Assembly (NCBI GenBank): GCA_963930645.1
Contig: OZ005653.1
Span: 116,020,259-116,084,258 of the forward strand
From: Salticus scenicus
Taxonomy: Eukaryota; Arthropoda; Arachnida; Araneae; Salticidae
Direction of reading: 5' to 3'
Length of the DNA stretch: 64,000 nucleotides
Positions 24,533 through 34,420 of the stretch are shown piece by piece. Within the stretch, counting starts at the first letter, position 1; each line of letters starts with the position of its first letter. The notes beneath the pieces are model-generated. The model did no database searches, had not been told where the DNA came from, and worked only from the letters and a program-made list of their open reading frames with translations. The translations under genes and the position numbers were made by a program.

Positions 24533-24805
24533 AATAATTCAAATAATTAAAATTTCTAATTTCATTTAATCAATGTTATAAATAGTAGTTAAATTTTGCT
24601 TACCTGGTTCCATATCCAGGCAGCTATCCAATAACGAATCCGGAATTCCAGTCATTATTATTTTTCAGTTTCGTTTTCACAATAAATTATCCAAGCTTTC
24701 AAATCCAAATCCAGATAAATTAATATCTAAGGGTAATTTCACTTTTAAGGGATTTCACATATCCCGAGTTTCGTTCACCATGAGAAAAATATTATTATTA
24801 TATAC
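24533..24805 (-). other. 5' leader of the BEL/Pao element with candidate primer-binding site
   Basis: Close downstream of the LTR on the minus strand, TGGTGAACGAAACTCGGGA (complement of 24762-24780) starts with TGG, as expected for pairing with a tRNA CCA end. It is a candidate primer-binding site. Further on, an ATG at about 24654 opens a 29-codon frame, MTGIPDSLLDSCLDMEPG and onward. After codons for MEP this frame runs into GGTAAGC, a good splice-donor sequence. Confidence 0.45.
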
Positions 24806-25248
24806 TGCGCCATGAAAAAATTCGTACCATGAAAATATGCAGAAATATATAATCATAAACAACTTCTTAATCTATAGTTCTGTAATTCACGTGTTCAATT
24901 TCAGTCATAAAATTTGCACCAGTTGGAGAGCTTATTAACTTTATTTAGCGATTAAACACACAATAAAAAACTATTTGCAGTATACTTTGAAGAATACACA
25001 ATTATAACTTAATTCAGTATATTTCAGGATAACATTGTTTCTCCATAAAGGAGCCAAGATCATAATATTAAAATCATAACTTTCATGTTCAAGAGAAAAA
25101 AATTATACTTCCTGTTTAAGACAGGCCGAGAAACAAAACTAGAAAAAAAGTAACATTCTCATGGAGAAAAAAGCACCTCTCATTTGGCAAAGAGCCAACT
25201 ACTAGTCGGGGGGGCTGGCGAAACGAAACCAAAAGCTACGTTCAAACA
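24806..25248 (-). repeat. 5' LTR of the BEL/Pao element
   Basis: 443 bases, starting TGTTTGAACG on the minus strand at 25248. It matches the 3' LTR except for one base of a G-run. It should hold the promoter for the genomic transcript, but no canonical TATA box stands out. Confidence 0.9.
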
Positions 25249-26579
25249 ATAATAATAATGTATAATAAGTGATGATAATAATAATAGATTAATAAAATAT
25301 AATAAATGTAATGGAAAATCCCCCCAAAAACTTCCCTTTGCAGCAAATATTCATGTTATAGAATTTTTCACATCTTTTACCCTTAGAATATATTTAACAA
25401 TTAAAATATTTTTTTTCTCAATTATTAATATAATTTATTGCCATAATATTACCGAAAAATGGTAACAATAGGGGGGACTCACCAAAAAAACAGTGGGAGA
25501 TTCGGCAAAATGGCCGTCATATACGGATTCAGTAGGCCATTTTATATACGAATTTGCAAAAACGGTGCTATGGGCAATTTCATGCCGAGTAGTGTGAACT
25601 TAAGTATGTATTTAAAGTGCTTTTTGCTCATTTTTTTTATTAATTTTATACTATATGTAAGGCAAAGCTAGGAGAGTTTGCGCACAATTCAACAAAATGA
25701 TATAAAAGAAGCAAATATCAATGTTTTGCTAAACTTTTGGTGCATAACATTGAATTGATCCTTCATTGAATTGATCCTATGCATTTCCATTGTTATCTGT
25801 TGTAATTTAAAACAACTGTATAGTAATAAAACCAAGAGAGCTATTTTGCGCAATCTCTCCTTATAGGGTAGGAGTGTTTGTGAACATGACTAGGAGAAAT
25901 TGCGCTTAATTATAACTACAATTACATTATCGATAATAATAATTCACTTAAATGACATTTCTATTAGATATTTGTAAACAAATATCTTTGAAAGGGGAGT
26001 GGATATTTCAACTCAATAACTAAAAAACATCAGAAAAATAAAAGAAATTTAAAAAGAACTACAAAAATTTATTTAAAGAAAAAAATATTAAAGAAACAGG
26101 AAAAAGGACAAAATTAGATAAAGAACAAGAAAATTAGACAGAAAATAATATTAAGTTACTAGTTAACACGCTTAACTTAAAATTATTGCATTACCTTTTC
26201 AGCTAGAACGGTTTCATGTTTGCTGACTCAATCTCTCGTTGTCCACAGTCATTGTACTTATTATTTACTGTACATGTGGAGTTATTGTGCAACCACCTGC
26301 CACAAGTTAACCTATTTGAGACAGTGCGTGTATCCGTCTCAAACAGGCATTTCCGAGCAAAAAAAAAAAAAAAAATGTTAGCACACCGTGCGTGCAATAA
26401 TATGTGGCTAGTCACGCCCATTTTTAAGCGCAGAATCCGCCCGCCATTTACTATTTATTAAATTTTTTCCTCAAAACCTTCCGTCAAAAAATTAATTACG
26501 TTTTAAAATCTTTTACGCTTATTTTATTTTATTTTATTGAAATTTAGACGATTACATTCTGTGATGCTTCGTTCCCCAC

Positions 26580-27383
26580 ACCCAACAGTTGACGCCGCTA
26601 ATTTACTTCTACTTTCTATTTACTTGTTCCTGTTTAGTAAAGTTGCAGACTTGACTCTTTGAAGAATCACATTTGATTTCAACATAAATCAGTTTATTAA
26701 CATACACAAAACGAATATATATGTACACGGTACCACAAGAAAAATATAATAATGAAAATAAAAAAATAATTAACACAAGAGATTATTTCACGTATGTAAA
26801 CTAATCGAGGCTAACATTTCACCTCCGTTCGCAGCCTTTCCTGCTGCCTCTCTCTTCCCTTCTCAGAGAAAAAAAAAAAACACATCGCAGTGTGCTTTTC
26901 ACACCTGGCGGTGTGACGTCACTGATGACATCACACCCCCCACCCAAGATTGAAATTTGTTTCAGCAAATGCAAATCTGAAATTACGTCAAGTGACGTCA
27001 CAAATACTTCAACATAGTAATAATAAACAAAAAAAAACATACTTAAGTCTTGAAACAATTTTCCATAATTTCAGGCTTCTGCCTCTGAACTAAAACATAC
27101 AAAAAGAATAATATATAGCTTATACACAGCACAACATCAAAAGATTACCAAATATGGTGTCTGAATAGAATAGCTGAAAAATTAAAAAAAAAAAAATGTC
27201 CAAAAGTTCTAAAGTTTTTTTTTTTTATGTTCACAGTACCTAACCTGGATAAAGCGTCTGCATTACTTAATTTCGATCCAGGACAATGAGTTATAGATAT
27301 ATTGTACTTTTGCAGTGCAAGGGCCCATCGTTGAAGCTTAGAAGATTGCACCTGGCGGTGTGACGTCACTGATGACATCACAC
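26580..27383 (-). mobile_element. internally deleted Ty3/Gypsy element
   Basis: On the minus strand it starts at 27383 with 34 bases, TGTGATGTCATCAGTGACGT and on to CGCCAGGTG, that then run straight into RNase H coding sequence. The same 34 bases recur at 26936, directly after a polypurine tract (GGGTGGGGGG, 26937-26946), so that second copy is the start of the 3' LTR. The element is therefore LTR tip, fragment of pol, polypurine tract, 3' LTR. The 3' boundary near 26580 is a guess. Confidence 0.6.
27228..27348 (-). pseudogene. Gypsy RNase H C-terminal fragment
   Basis: Minus-strand reading gives KLQRWALALQKYNISITHCP then GSKLSNADALSRL. This is the highly conserved end of the Gypsy RNase H domain (family pattern RLQRWAL.L..Y...I.Y.PG..N..ADALSR). 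The RNase H in an intact element removes the RNA template during reverse transcription. Only about 40 residues survive, bounded on the 5' side by an LTR tip and followed by AT-rich sequence. There is no reverse transcriptase or integrase nearby, so it is dead. Confidence 0.8.
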
Positions 27384-27387
27384 ATTC

Positions 27388-27650
27388 CTTAAAACAGGGG
27401 TCGTACTCTCCTCCCCTTTTTTCAGGACACTCTCATAGATAAAAAAAAATTTCACCTTTTTAGCTACCACTAATTTTATGTAGAATTATTATGGATATAT
27501 TTATAGTAATGTGCCACGTTTACAGAGATTATAGTATAAATAATATAATTGTAGTATAAATAATATAATGGTAGACATACATTTGGAAACTTCTTATTTC
27601 TGAGAGTGTCCTGAAAAAAGGGCGGAGAGTACGATCCCTACCTTAAAAAC
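27388..27650. mobile_element. small foldback/MITE with arms of about 48 bases
   Basis: Left arm 27388-27437 and right arm 27601-27650 are inverted copies sharing TCGTACTCTCC, CCCTTTTTTCAGGACACTCT and CTCA. The centre has a duplicated ATAGTATAAATAATATAAT-like unit and no coding capacity. Confidence 0.75.
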
Positions 27651-27655
27651 TAGTA

Positions 27656-27713
27656 TGCTGTGGCCACCACAAGACTTTCTTCTATATTTTCCTATACAAA
27701 TTCACGCAGTAAC

Positions 27714-27748
<35 letters not shown>

Positions 27749-28167
27749 TTTTTTTTCAAAGTTTTTTTTCGTTAAAAAAAAAAAAAATCGATAATTTTGT
27801 TTTAAATTATCACTTATTTATAGTTCAACCATTCGTTTTAAAGATATTGACGAGACCTTTCGAAAGATACCCATCTTGAAAATTTACCCTCCCCCGGGGG
27901 GTACTTTCCCCTGGGGGGGGGAGCGATGACCGATATTTTTTTCCGAATTAACTACTACTATTATCAATAATTCATATTAATTTCACAATCACAGGTTAAG
28001 AATAACTCCCATTATGTACATTTATACGAAATTTTCTCCTATACTGCCATGTTAAAAATTTAGAAAAAATACGATCACAGCACCACCTGTTGAGTGATTG
28101 ATCCCCAAATCTAATCAGCCCCAGTTTATGTCAGGGGCCAACTAAATACCAAGTCTGGTTAAATTTC

Positions 28168-28210
<43 letters not shown>

Positions 28211-28702
28211 GATTTTTTTTCTAAGTTACTTTTTGTTAAAAGTAAAAAAAAATCGATAACTTTGTTTTAAATTATCACAGATTTATAGTTCAACCATTCG
28301 TTTTAAAGGTATTGACGAGACCTTTCGAAAGATACCCATCTTGAAAATTTACTCCCCTCGAGGGGGGACTTCCACCCCAGGGGGGTTCACGAGGCTCCTA
28401 CGCATACAAAATTTTTTCCCCAGTTGACTACCTCTATTATAAATAATTCTTGTAAATTTCATAATGATTACTAAAAAATAATTCTCTTTATGCACATTTA
28501 TACAAAATTTTGTCCTATATCACCATGTTAAAAATTTAGAAAAAGCGGGATGGCAACGCAACCTGTAAGACAATTTTTACCAAAAGTTGATAGGCACTAA
28601 TTTATGTCAAGGTGCAACTACATACTAATTTGTATGAAATTCTGTGCAGTAGTTCCTGAGATACAGTTGCCACAAAATTTTGTCACACACACACACACAC
28701 AC

Positions 28703-28737
<35 letters not shown>

Positions 28738-28859
28738 TTTTCTAAAAAGGGTCAAATCGTGTTCTACAGCTCTCAAAACGTGTAAATCCATCAAAAACCC
28801 GAGGTCGAAAATTTTTACGAATCCAATACTTTCTCTATATTACATATAGTAGAAAGTAA
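27656..28859 (-). mobile_element. R2 copy 2, hairpin-capped repeat with two 465-base units
   Basis: Left end: ATGCTGTGGCCACCACAAG (stem TGTGG/CCACA) then ACTTTCTTCTATAT. Right end: hairpin TACTTTCTCTATAT...ATATAGTAGAAAGTA (28828-28859). The body has two tandem units about 465 bases apart (ATCGATAA at 27787 and 28252), each beginning with a long A-run and containing TTCAACCATTCGTTTTAAAG and GACCTTTCGAAAGATACCCA. Toward the hairpin end come (AC)n(AGAC)n at 28684-28737 and AAACGTGTAAATCC. Confidence 0.75.
28684..28737. repeat. compound (CA)n(GACA)n microsatellite
   Basis: About 13 CA units followed by about 8 GACA units, in the position where R-type elements carry a CA/GT or CTGT microsatellite near the hairpin end. 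Confidence 0.9.
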
Positions 28860-29683
28860 TAAGATTGAGTAGACTGGCAGTTTTTGCTTGCATTTAGTTT
28901 TATCTCTTCTATTTAAGCAGATGACAGCTGCATTGAAAAATGGAAAATTGAGCATCATACTTGAAAGTATTGCAAAACTAAATAGATATACTATAACATT
29001 GAAATCTTTTGCTATAAATTTCGGATAGGCTAACAGCATTCTGGAGGTAAATTCCATCAAAGATGCAGCTTTTGTCGATTGTGCCACTCCTGAATAATTT
29101 TCAATTTCAGATTCTGTGGATAGTCTCCATAAAGGTCGTGCGCCGTCTCGAATGGTTTTAGTTAGTCCAAACACTTTTCGAAGTTAGGTTTTGATACAGA
29201 CCCATACATTGAACAAACTCATCATAATTGTCTTGTTATCATCAATAAGCTGCAAAATCTCTAATAGTATAGAATATTAAGTGCGCAATCTATTCTAAAT
29301 CGTAAAAGCGCAAACTGTCCAATTTTGGTAAGAGAAATTGCGCAATGTTTTGTTGAATAATTACTCACCTTTAGAGGAAATTGTGATGCTTGTACCGTTA
29401 GTCTAGGTCAGTAGGTTATGAGAAATTGTTTAATTTAAAGCATTTTGTACTACTACCATCGAATTGAAATTCTTATAAAAGGTTAAGAAAATTCAAGCAT
29501 TTATTTTTGAGAACGAAACATAACCACTTTTTATATTAAACGCTTAAGCAATCAATATGCAAATTCAAGTAGGCACTTCGCTAATGATGTTGTACAACCA
29601 CCTAAAATTTCAACTCTTTTCTTCCGATCCCCTATGTGCACAATCTCTCCTACCGCGCGAACTCTCCCAACTTTACTTTATAA

Positions 29684-30618
29684 CATTTTGTAAAAAAAGG
29701 AAAAAAGTAAAGTATGTATAAATAAAATAGAATAAAATGTATGCGTATATTATGTATACATGCATACCTAAATTTTATGTATGCATTATGTAATTTCGGG
29801 CTTTTTTTTTTTTTTTGAAAATATCTACCAAAATGTAAAAGTTTTCTTATTTATTAAATAATTTATGCATATAAAGGTAAAGGTTCAAATATAAAATATT
29901 GAAATCGTCTAATAAATTACCCTCTATCATACATTTTTATTAAAAATATAAAGGAAATTGGGCTTGTTCATAGTAGAATTATAAAATACTATGTAACTTA
30001 AAATATAGTAAAAAATACGTATGCTAACATTTTATTATTAATAATCCAATAGTTTGTAGATATTTTAAATAGTCTGTTTAAGTGAATTCTAAACTAAGTA
30101 GAACATAGCAATTACTGTTTATGTTACGGTGGTAACTGAAATTACAATTTAGTATATCATTTGCAGATGTCGGATGCATTATCTACCGACAGTGTCAATA
30201 AACGTGGAATTAGTCGATTAATTACGAAATGTGAATTGTTTTACTAAGAAATATTAACTGTATAGCTATAAAATTTAAATTTCTTTTCTTATTTATATAT
30301 TTTGTATTACAATTATTAATTTAAAATGTATAACCTCTACCTTTTCTTAGTAACCCCATGCTATATAAGCAGAGTGATAAAAGTTTGAAACCTTTGTTGA
30401 TCTGGTCTTAGATATTCCTTTATTAAAATATGTTTTATAAAATATTAATTAACTAAAATCTGATTTTTATGACTATTTTCTATAATTTTGAAATTATAGT
30501 TTAAATGTTTTTAATGTAAATATTTAAAAATTTCTTTTTCTATCAAACTTCTAAATCCCAGCTCATCTTCAGTGATAATTTACGTGATATTCCAAGTTTG
30601 AGTATAAAAATCAATTTT
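29684..30618. other. AT-rich intergenic stretch
   Basis: I see no gene, repeat unit or signal here beyond short A/T runs. Confidence 0.4.
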
Positions 30619-31276
30619 TACTTTCCGAAAATGCATATTTAAGGAAAGTATTTTAATCATGTAAAAAATTCGACGTTGAAACTTTGGTGTTTCTATACGT
30701 TTTTAGATCGCCTCAGTTCAGTTTTACAATTCCTATGATGATGTATGTATGTGTGAATGTATGTACGTGAGTGAACACGATAGCGTGTAAACGCTTTGTT
30801 AGAATAAGCTGGCATTCGGTACGTATAATACAGGTTACCATAGCAAAAATCCTATTGATTTTGATGAATTGAAGACATATAGTTCTTTTACAGGCATACA
30901 AAGAAATTTTCTTTATCATTATGGCTTATGGGCCCAAATTCTTTAAGCTGTGATAATGTTTAAACGCTTTATTCATTTGAGCTGAAAATTTATACAGATG
31001 CTATAGGTCATCGTCGCACGAAGTGTATAGCTTTTGGTGAATCTAGCCCTTATAGATTTTTGCAGGGACGCAACGAGAAATTCTTTGTCATTATGATCTA
31101 TGGGATCAAATTATTTCAAACAAAATAGAGTAAAACCAAACAATGGAGAAAACTGCTCAAACAACCTACTATAATTTCCACTTTGTTTATTTAAAGACTT
31201 GTCTCAATTTAATTTCTTTATACAATTTTTAATTACTTAATGATTAGAAAGTCGAGTGGAATCGCTCTAGATTTTT
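30619..31276 (+). mobile_element. R3 copy 2, opposite orientation to copy 1
   Basis: It starts with the hairpin TACTTTCCGAAAA...AAGGAAAGTA (30619-30650) and continues with TTTCTATACGTTTTTAG, a GTATG-type repeat at 30742-30765 and two units of the about 175-base array. It ends GAAAGTC, stem GAGTG/CGCTC, CTAGATTTTTT at about 31276. It matches the reverse complement of 16871-17898, minus about two array units. Confidence 0.7.
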
Positions 31277-31393
31277 TAAATCGTAAAATTTAAACCTGAT
31301 AAAACATATAAAACGCAGCACTTTACACGTTAAAATCCAAGTCAAAAGACTTAGTTTAAAAGTTTACAGTATAGAAGTTAAAAAGAACATCAC

Positions 31394-31433
31394 GACGTTT
31401 CGTCCAAGCATTGTTGCTTGTGGACATCTTCAG
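31394..31433 (-). ncRNA. hammerhead-ribozyme-like motif of a Penelope-like element
   Basis: On the minus strand the core reads CTGAAGA, then a stem GTCC..AAGC/GCTT GGAC with a two-base bulge, then GAAAC and GTC. These are the conserved hammerhead boxes CUGANGA, GAAA and the cleavage triplet GUC in the right order. Hammerhead motifs are known from Penelope-like elements, and this one sits just downstream of Penelope coding sequence. Catalytic competence is not shown, since stems I and III are weak or undefined. Confidence 0.55.
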
Positions 31434-31640
31434 GTTTAGTTCGCTTATTGCCAGCGTCTTGATCCTTTAATATATGTAGAATGGGTTGCCATACTTTCGC
31501 CAATTCTCCAGAATGTGCATAATTGATGGCGCGTTTATCGTATTTTATTATCTGTATTTTTTCTTGTATTTCAAGTTTAATCAGACTAGAAGGGGTTGCT
31601 ATTATTTCAGCTTGATTCCATAAAGGTTTAGCATTTTTAT
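31434..31640 (-). pseudogene. Penelope-like element, C-terminal coding remnant
   Basis: The minus strand has an open reading that includes AKPLWNQAEIIATPSSLIKL, EIQEKIQIIKYDKRAINYAH and SGELAKVWQPIL. It ends beside the hammerhead-like motif. It continues the GIY-YIG remnant at 32949-33230 after removal of R4, as the two halves abut in the same orientation. The assignment depends on that neighbour more than on the sequence of this piece. Confidence 0.5.
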
Positions 31641-31641
31641 T

Positions 31642-32948
31642 AGTTCCCCATCATACTATAGGTATGGGGAACTTAGGTAATCGTGAAAATTTTCGACCTC
31701 GGTTTTTTGACTTTTCTACACGTTTTCAGGTGTGAGGAATCCGAAAATGACAAATTTTCTATGGTGTCTGTCTGTAGGGTGTCTGTTAGTCTGTTAGTCT
31801 GTTAGTCTGTTAGTGGGTCAGTCCGTTAGTTTGTTAGTCTGTGTACACGATATCTCAAGAACAAATTGTCGCAGAGAGGTCAGATCAGTTTTAAAATATT
31901 ACTTTCGACACTGGCAAGAACCCTATTCATTTGCAACTTTTGATTTTAAAAACTTCGTAAGTTATTAGAAATTTACGATTTTCTTAACATGGGAGAATAG
32001 GACAAAAATTCACTTAAACGTGCATTAAATGAAACCTTTTTACTGTAAAAATGTCAGACAAGTTTTAAAATATCAGTTTTGATGCCGGAATGAACATCAG
32101 TAACTATAAATATGCTACTTTGAAAATTTCGCAAGTTACTGGAAATTTACGAATTTCTTAACATGGCAGTATAGGGCAAAATTTCACATAAACGTCAATT
32201 TTGAGAGATATTTTCATCGTAAAGATGTCAGACTACTTTTGAAATATTATTTTGGACACTGGTATGAATATTAATGACTATGAATTTTCCAATGTAAAGA
32301 TTTCGTAAGTTATTGGAAATTTACAAATTTCTTAACATGTCAGAATAGAGCAAAATTTCACATAAACGTCAATCCTGAGGGATATTTTCAGCGTAAAGAT
32401 GTCAAACCACTTTCGAAATATTATTTAGGATACTGGCATGAATATCATAGACTATGATTTTTCCAATTAAAAAAATTCGTAAGTTATTTGGAATTTACGA
32501 TTTACTTAACATGTCAGAATAAGGCAAAATTGATCATAAACTTCCATTTTCAGGATCCTAAATACATTAGACAACTTCAAAATTAAGTTTATGATATTTG
32601 TTTGAACATGATTGAACACAAATATTCTACTAGGAAATTTTCGTAAATTATTCGTAATTTATGATTTTATCAACATAGCGAAATTGTAAATTTTTCATAT
32701 AAATATGAATTTTGAGGTTTATTGCATTGGAAATAGTAGCATGAAAACTAAACAACAGAATTGACCCTGATAAAATAAATTAATAAATTAGAATAAGATA
32801 ATTATATCCACGTGAACGGTGGATAGCCTATTAGGCGGGGATTTCATTCTGTCACTGTATCAAGCTTTGGTCAAATTCATTTCTTTTAACATGATTCTAT
32901 TATGTCTCGCACTAGAAATTTCTGAGAACATAAATATGATGGGGAACT
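31642..32948 (+). mobile_element. R4 copy 1, hairpin-capped repeat inserted in a Penelope-like element
   Basis: It starts AGTTCCCCATCATA, the first arm of the hairpin closing with TATGGGGAACT. It ends TATGATGGGGAACT (32935-32948), an exact inverted copy of the first 14 bases. After the hairpin come TTTTCGACCTCGG, CACGTTTTCAGG, a CTGT/TAGTCTGT repeat (31765-31840) and ACGATATCTCAAGAAC, then five tandem units. The flanks show no target-site duplication. Confidence 0.75.
31957..32680. repeat. 174-base tandem array in R4, five units
   Basis: GTAAGTTATT (or one-base variants) lies at 31957, 32131, 32305, 32479 and 32643, giving spacings 174, 174, 174 and 164. Units share GAAATTTACGA, TTAACATG, CAAAATT and AATATTA blocks. 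Confidence 0.9.
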
Positions 32949-33230
32949 GAGCAGAGTCCACCTATGCCAACTAGTTTTCTAATATGTAATCTTTAAGAGC
33001 TGTATTTCCGTACGGGGATCGTAAAGAATATTGATGTTCGGAAATTCGTTTTTTTAAACTTCTTTTTGTTTTCCCTATGTAATAAACAGTGTCATTCTCA
33101 ATTTCGATAGGTATTTTATACCTATTAAAATTGAAACCTATTTTGATGGAAATTGAAAATTGGTTGTAAAGAGTGATTATGAATTCACAGTTCAAAAAGC
33201 TCTAAACTCTGATACATTCATTTCTTAAAC
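32949..33230 (-). pseudogene. Penelope-like element GIY-YIG endonuclease remnant
   Basis: The minus-strand reading contains FNFNRYKIPIEIENDTVYYI then GKTKRSLKKRISEHQYSLRS. This is the N-terminal half of a GIY-YIG nuclease: VYYIGKT for the two strands, then the arginine-rich helix KRSLKKRISEH with the conserved arginine and the EH. In Penelope-like retroelements this domain follows the reverse transcriptase and nicks target DNA. The preceding reverse transcriptase is not recognisable here, and the downstream half is displaced 1.3 kb by R4, so the copy is dead and probably 5'-truncated. Confidence 0.7.
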
Positions 33231-34103
33231 ATCAGTTAAAGTATGATTTATCAAACACTTTTCATGGCTATTTTAGAACTTACGTGGTCTTTGTTTTCCA
33301 ACTTCTTGCTTATAATAACTCACGTCGTTTTTGTATTCCAGTATAATAAGGTAATTTTAAAAAATCAGATTTTTCAACTGATTGTTTTAAAAATATGTTG
33401 ACTATAAATAGTGCTTATAGTTTAGTTTACAGTTCTAAAATCTCTTAACTCGAGTTTGAAAAAAAATAGTATTTAAATGAATTTAAGGCTATCCGTGCAT
33501 ATACATTTTAAATTTTTGAGCAAGGTTTCGTGAAAACTGCACATTTTATAGAAAAGAAATATTTATGTGAACTAACGCTCAGAGGTTTATTTTTCTTCTT
33601 CTTTTTTTTAAAATATATATCTATATCTATCTATCTATCTTTATAAAGCTACTTTGCCCTTTTTTCTAACAAAATTTATATGATTATTTAAAATGAAACG
33701 CAATAATTAACGCAATAATTTTATTTTAAAAAATATTATTCATAAATGTTTTAAAATTAATCAACTTTAAAATTAATTACCTATTTTAAAATTAATGAAA
33801 TTTTGGTAACTTTTGTACAAAATCATAAAGAGACAATCCGTTATACACACTGAACAAACTTAAACCCTGATTTTGGAATTCAAAAGTTCTCAAAACTTTT
33901 AAATGTGTTATTCCTCAATTTCGAAAATTCTTAAAATAAGAGAAAGAAGGTATTTTTTTTCTTTTTATGTTCTTCTGAATTAAAATTCCTCATTGATATT
34001 AATTACTATTACTATAATTATTATTGTTGTTGTAATTTCACCGTTAAAAACAATTTTTATCTTTTTTTGTTTTTTTCTTCTATAACATTTTTTTTTCTTT
34101 TTT
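33231..34103. other. AT-rich intergenic stretch
   Basis: No gene seen. A short TCTATC repeat lies at 33618-33640. Confidence 0.4.
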
Positions 34104-34420
34104 CAGAATGGATGGTGGATGGATGGTGGATGGTTGGGTTTTACGTCGCACTAGTGCAGCACAGATGGGCAATTGGGGACGGTCTGGCACACACCCCTAG
34201 AGGTGGTTCGGAGGCATGCCATCACAATTTTGATCCTCCATGGAAGGGATTCCTCTCCCGCTTCGGTGACCCCCCAGAGGTATAAATTTTTATGGGAACA
34301 TGGAGGTCATTGCGGCTACGACAGATTTTACGTGCACCAGCCACCATTAGTGTACACGACGTTCTTTGGCCGGCTCGAGTACCGAACCCGCAATTTTCCA
34401 ATTACGAGGCCGGCGCGCTA
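34104..34420 (-). mobile_element. threonine-tRNA-like SINE, 3' portion
   Basis: On the minus strand this runs from the tRNA anticodon-arm side (GCGCGCCGGCCTCGTAATTG) through a B box GGTTCGGTACTC and a body to a tail with AACCCAACC. The A box lies 4.4 kb away at 38813-38838 because a TIR element has inserted between the two boxes. The class, head from a tRNA plus unrelated body, makes it a SINE transcribed by RNA polymerase III and moved by a LINE in trans. The frames at 34067-34285 and 34173-34517 are not genes. Confidence 0.8.

Larger units (their letters stand above)
18648..25248 (-). mobile_element. complete BEL/Pao LTR retrotransposon
   Basis: Two LTRs (18648-19091 and 24806-25248) flank a leader, one long open frame and a 3' region with a short G-rich polypurine tract (GGGGGCGGAG on the minus strand) next to the 3' LTR. 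The element is about 6.6 kb. The LTRs read as identical except for a one-base G-run difference (about 18770 versus 24928) and a small difference in the adjoining TA repeat. That implies a very recent insertion. Both outer flanks are ATA-repeat sequence, so target-site duplications cannot be read confidently. Confidence 0.92.
25655..29683. mobile_element. TIR-bounded mosaic element with AGGAGARATTGCGC motifs
   Basis: The left end (ATGTAAGGCAAAGCTAGGAG then AGTTTGCGC) is mirrored at the right end (GCGCGAACTCTCCCAACTTT then ACTTTA), about 28 bases at roughly 80 percent identity. Further copies of the motif lie inside both ends, at about 25851, 25893, 29283, 29327 and 29636, consistent with subterminal transposase-binding repeats. 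The middle carries a defective Gypsy element, a foldback and an R2 element, which I read as later insertions. No transposase is recognisable, so the class is unknown. Confidence 0.5.

Noticed and set aside
25459..25671. 70-codon plus-strand frame (MVTIGGTHQKNSG start)
   Set aside because: No domain, no homology to other parts of the window, ends in AT-rich sequence; chance open frame.
28815..29174. 119-codon minus-strand frame (RLSTESEIENYSG region)
   Set aside because: Part of it reads like protein and could be a transposase scrap, but it overlaps the R2 hairpin end at 28828-28859 and no family motif was recognised.
31957..32680. Possible CRISPR-like array
   Set aside because: Regular spacing, but whole 174-base units are repeated without unique spacers, in a eukaryotic transposable element.
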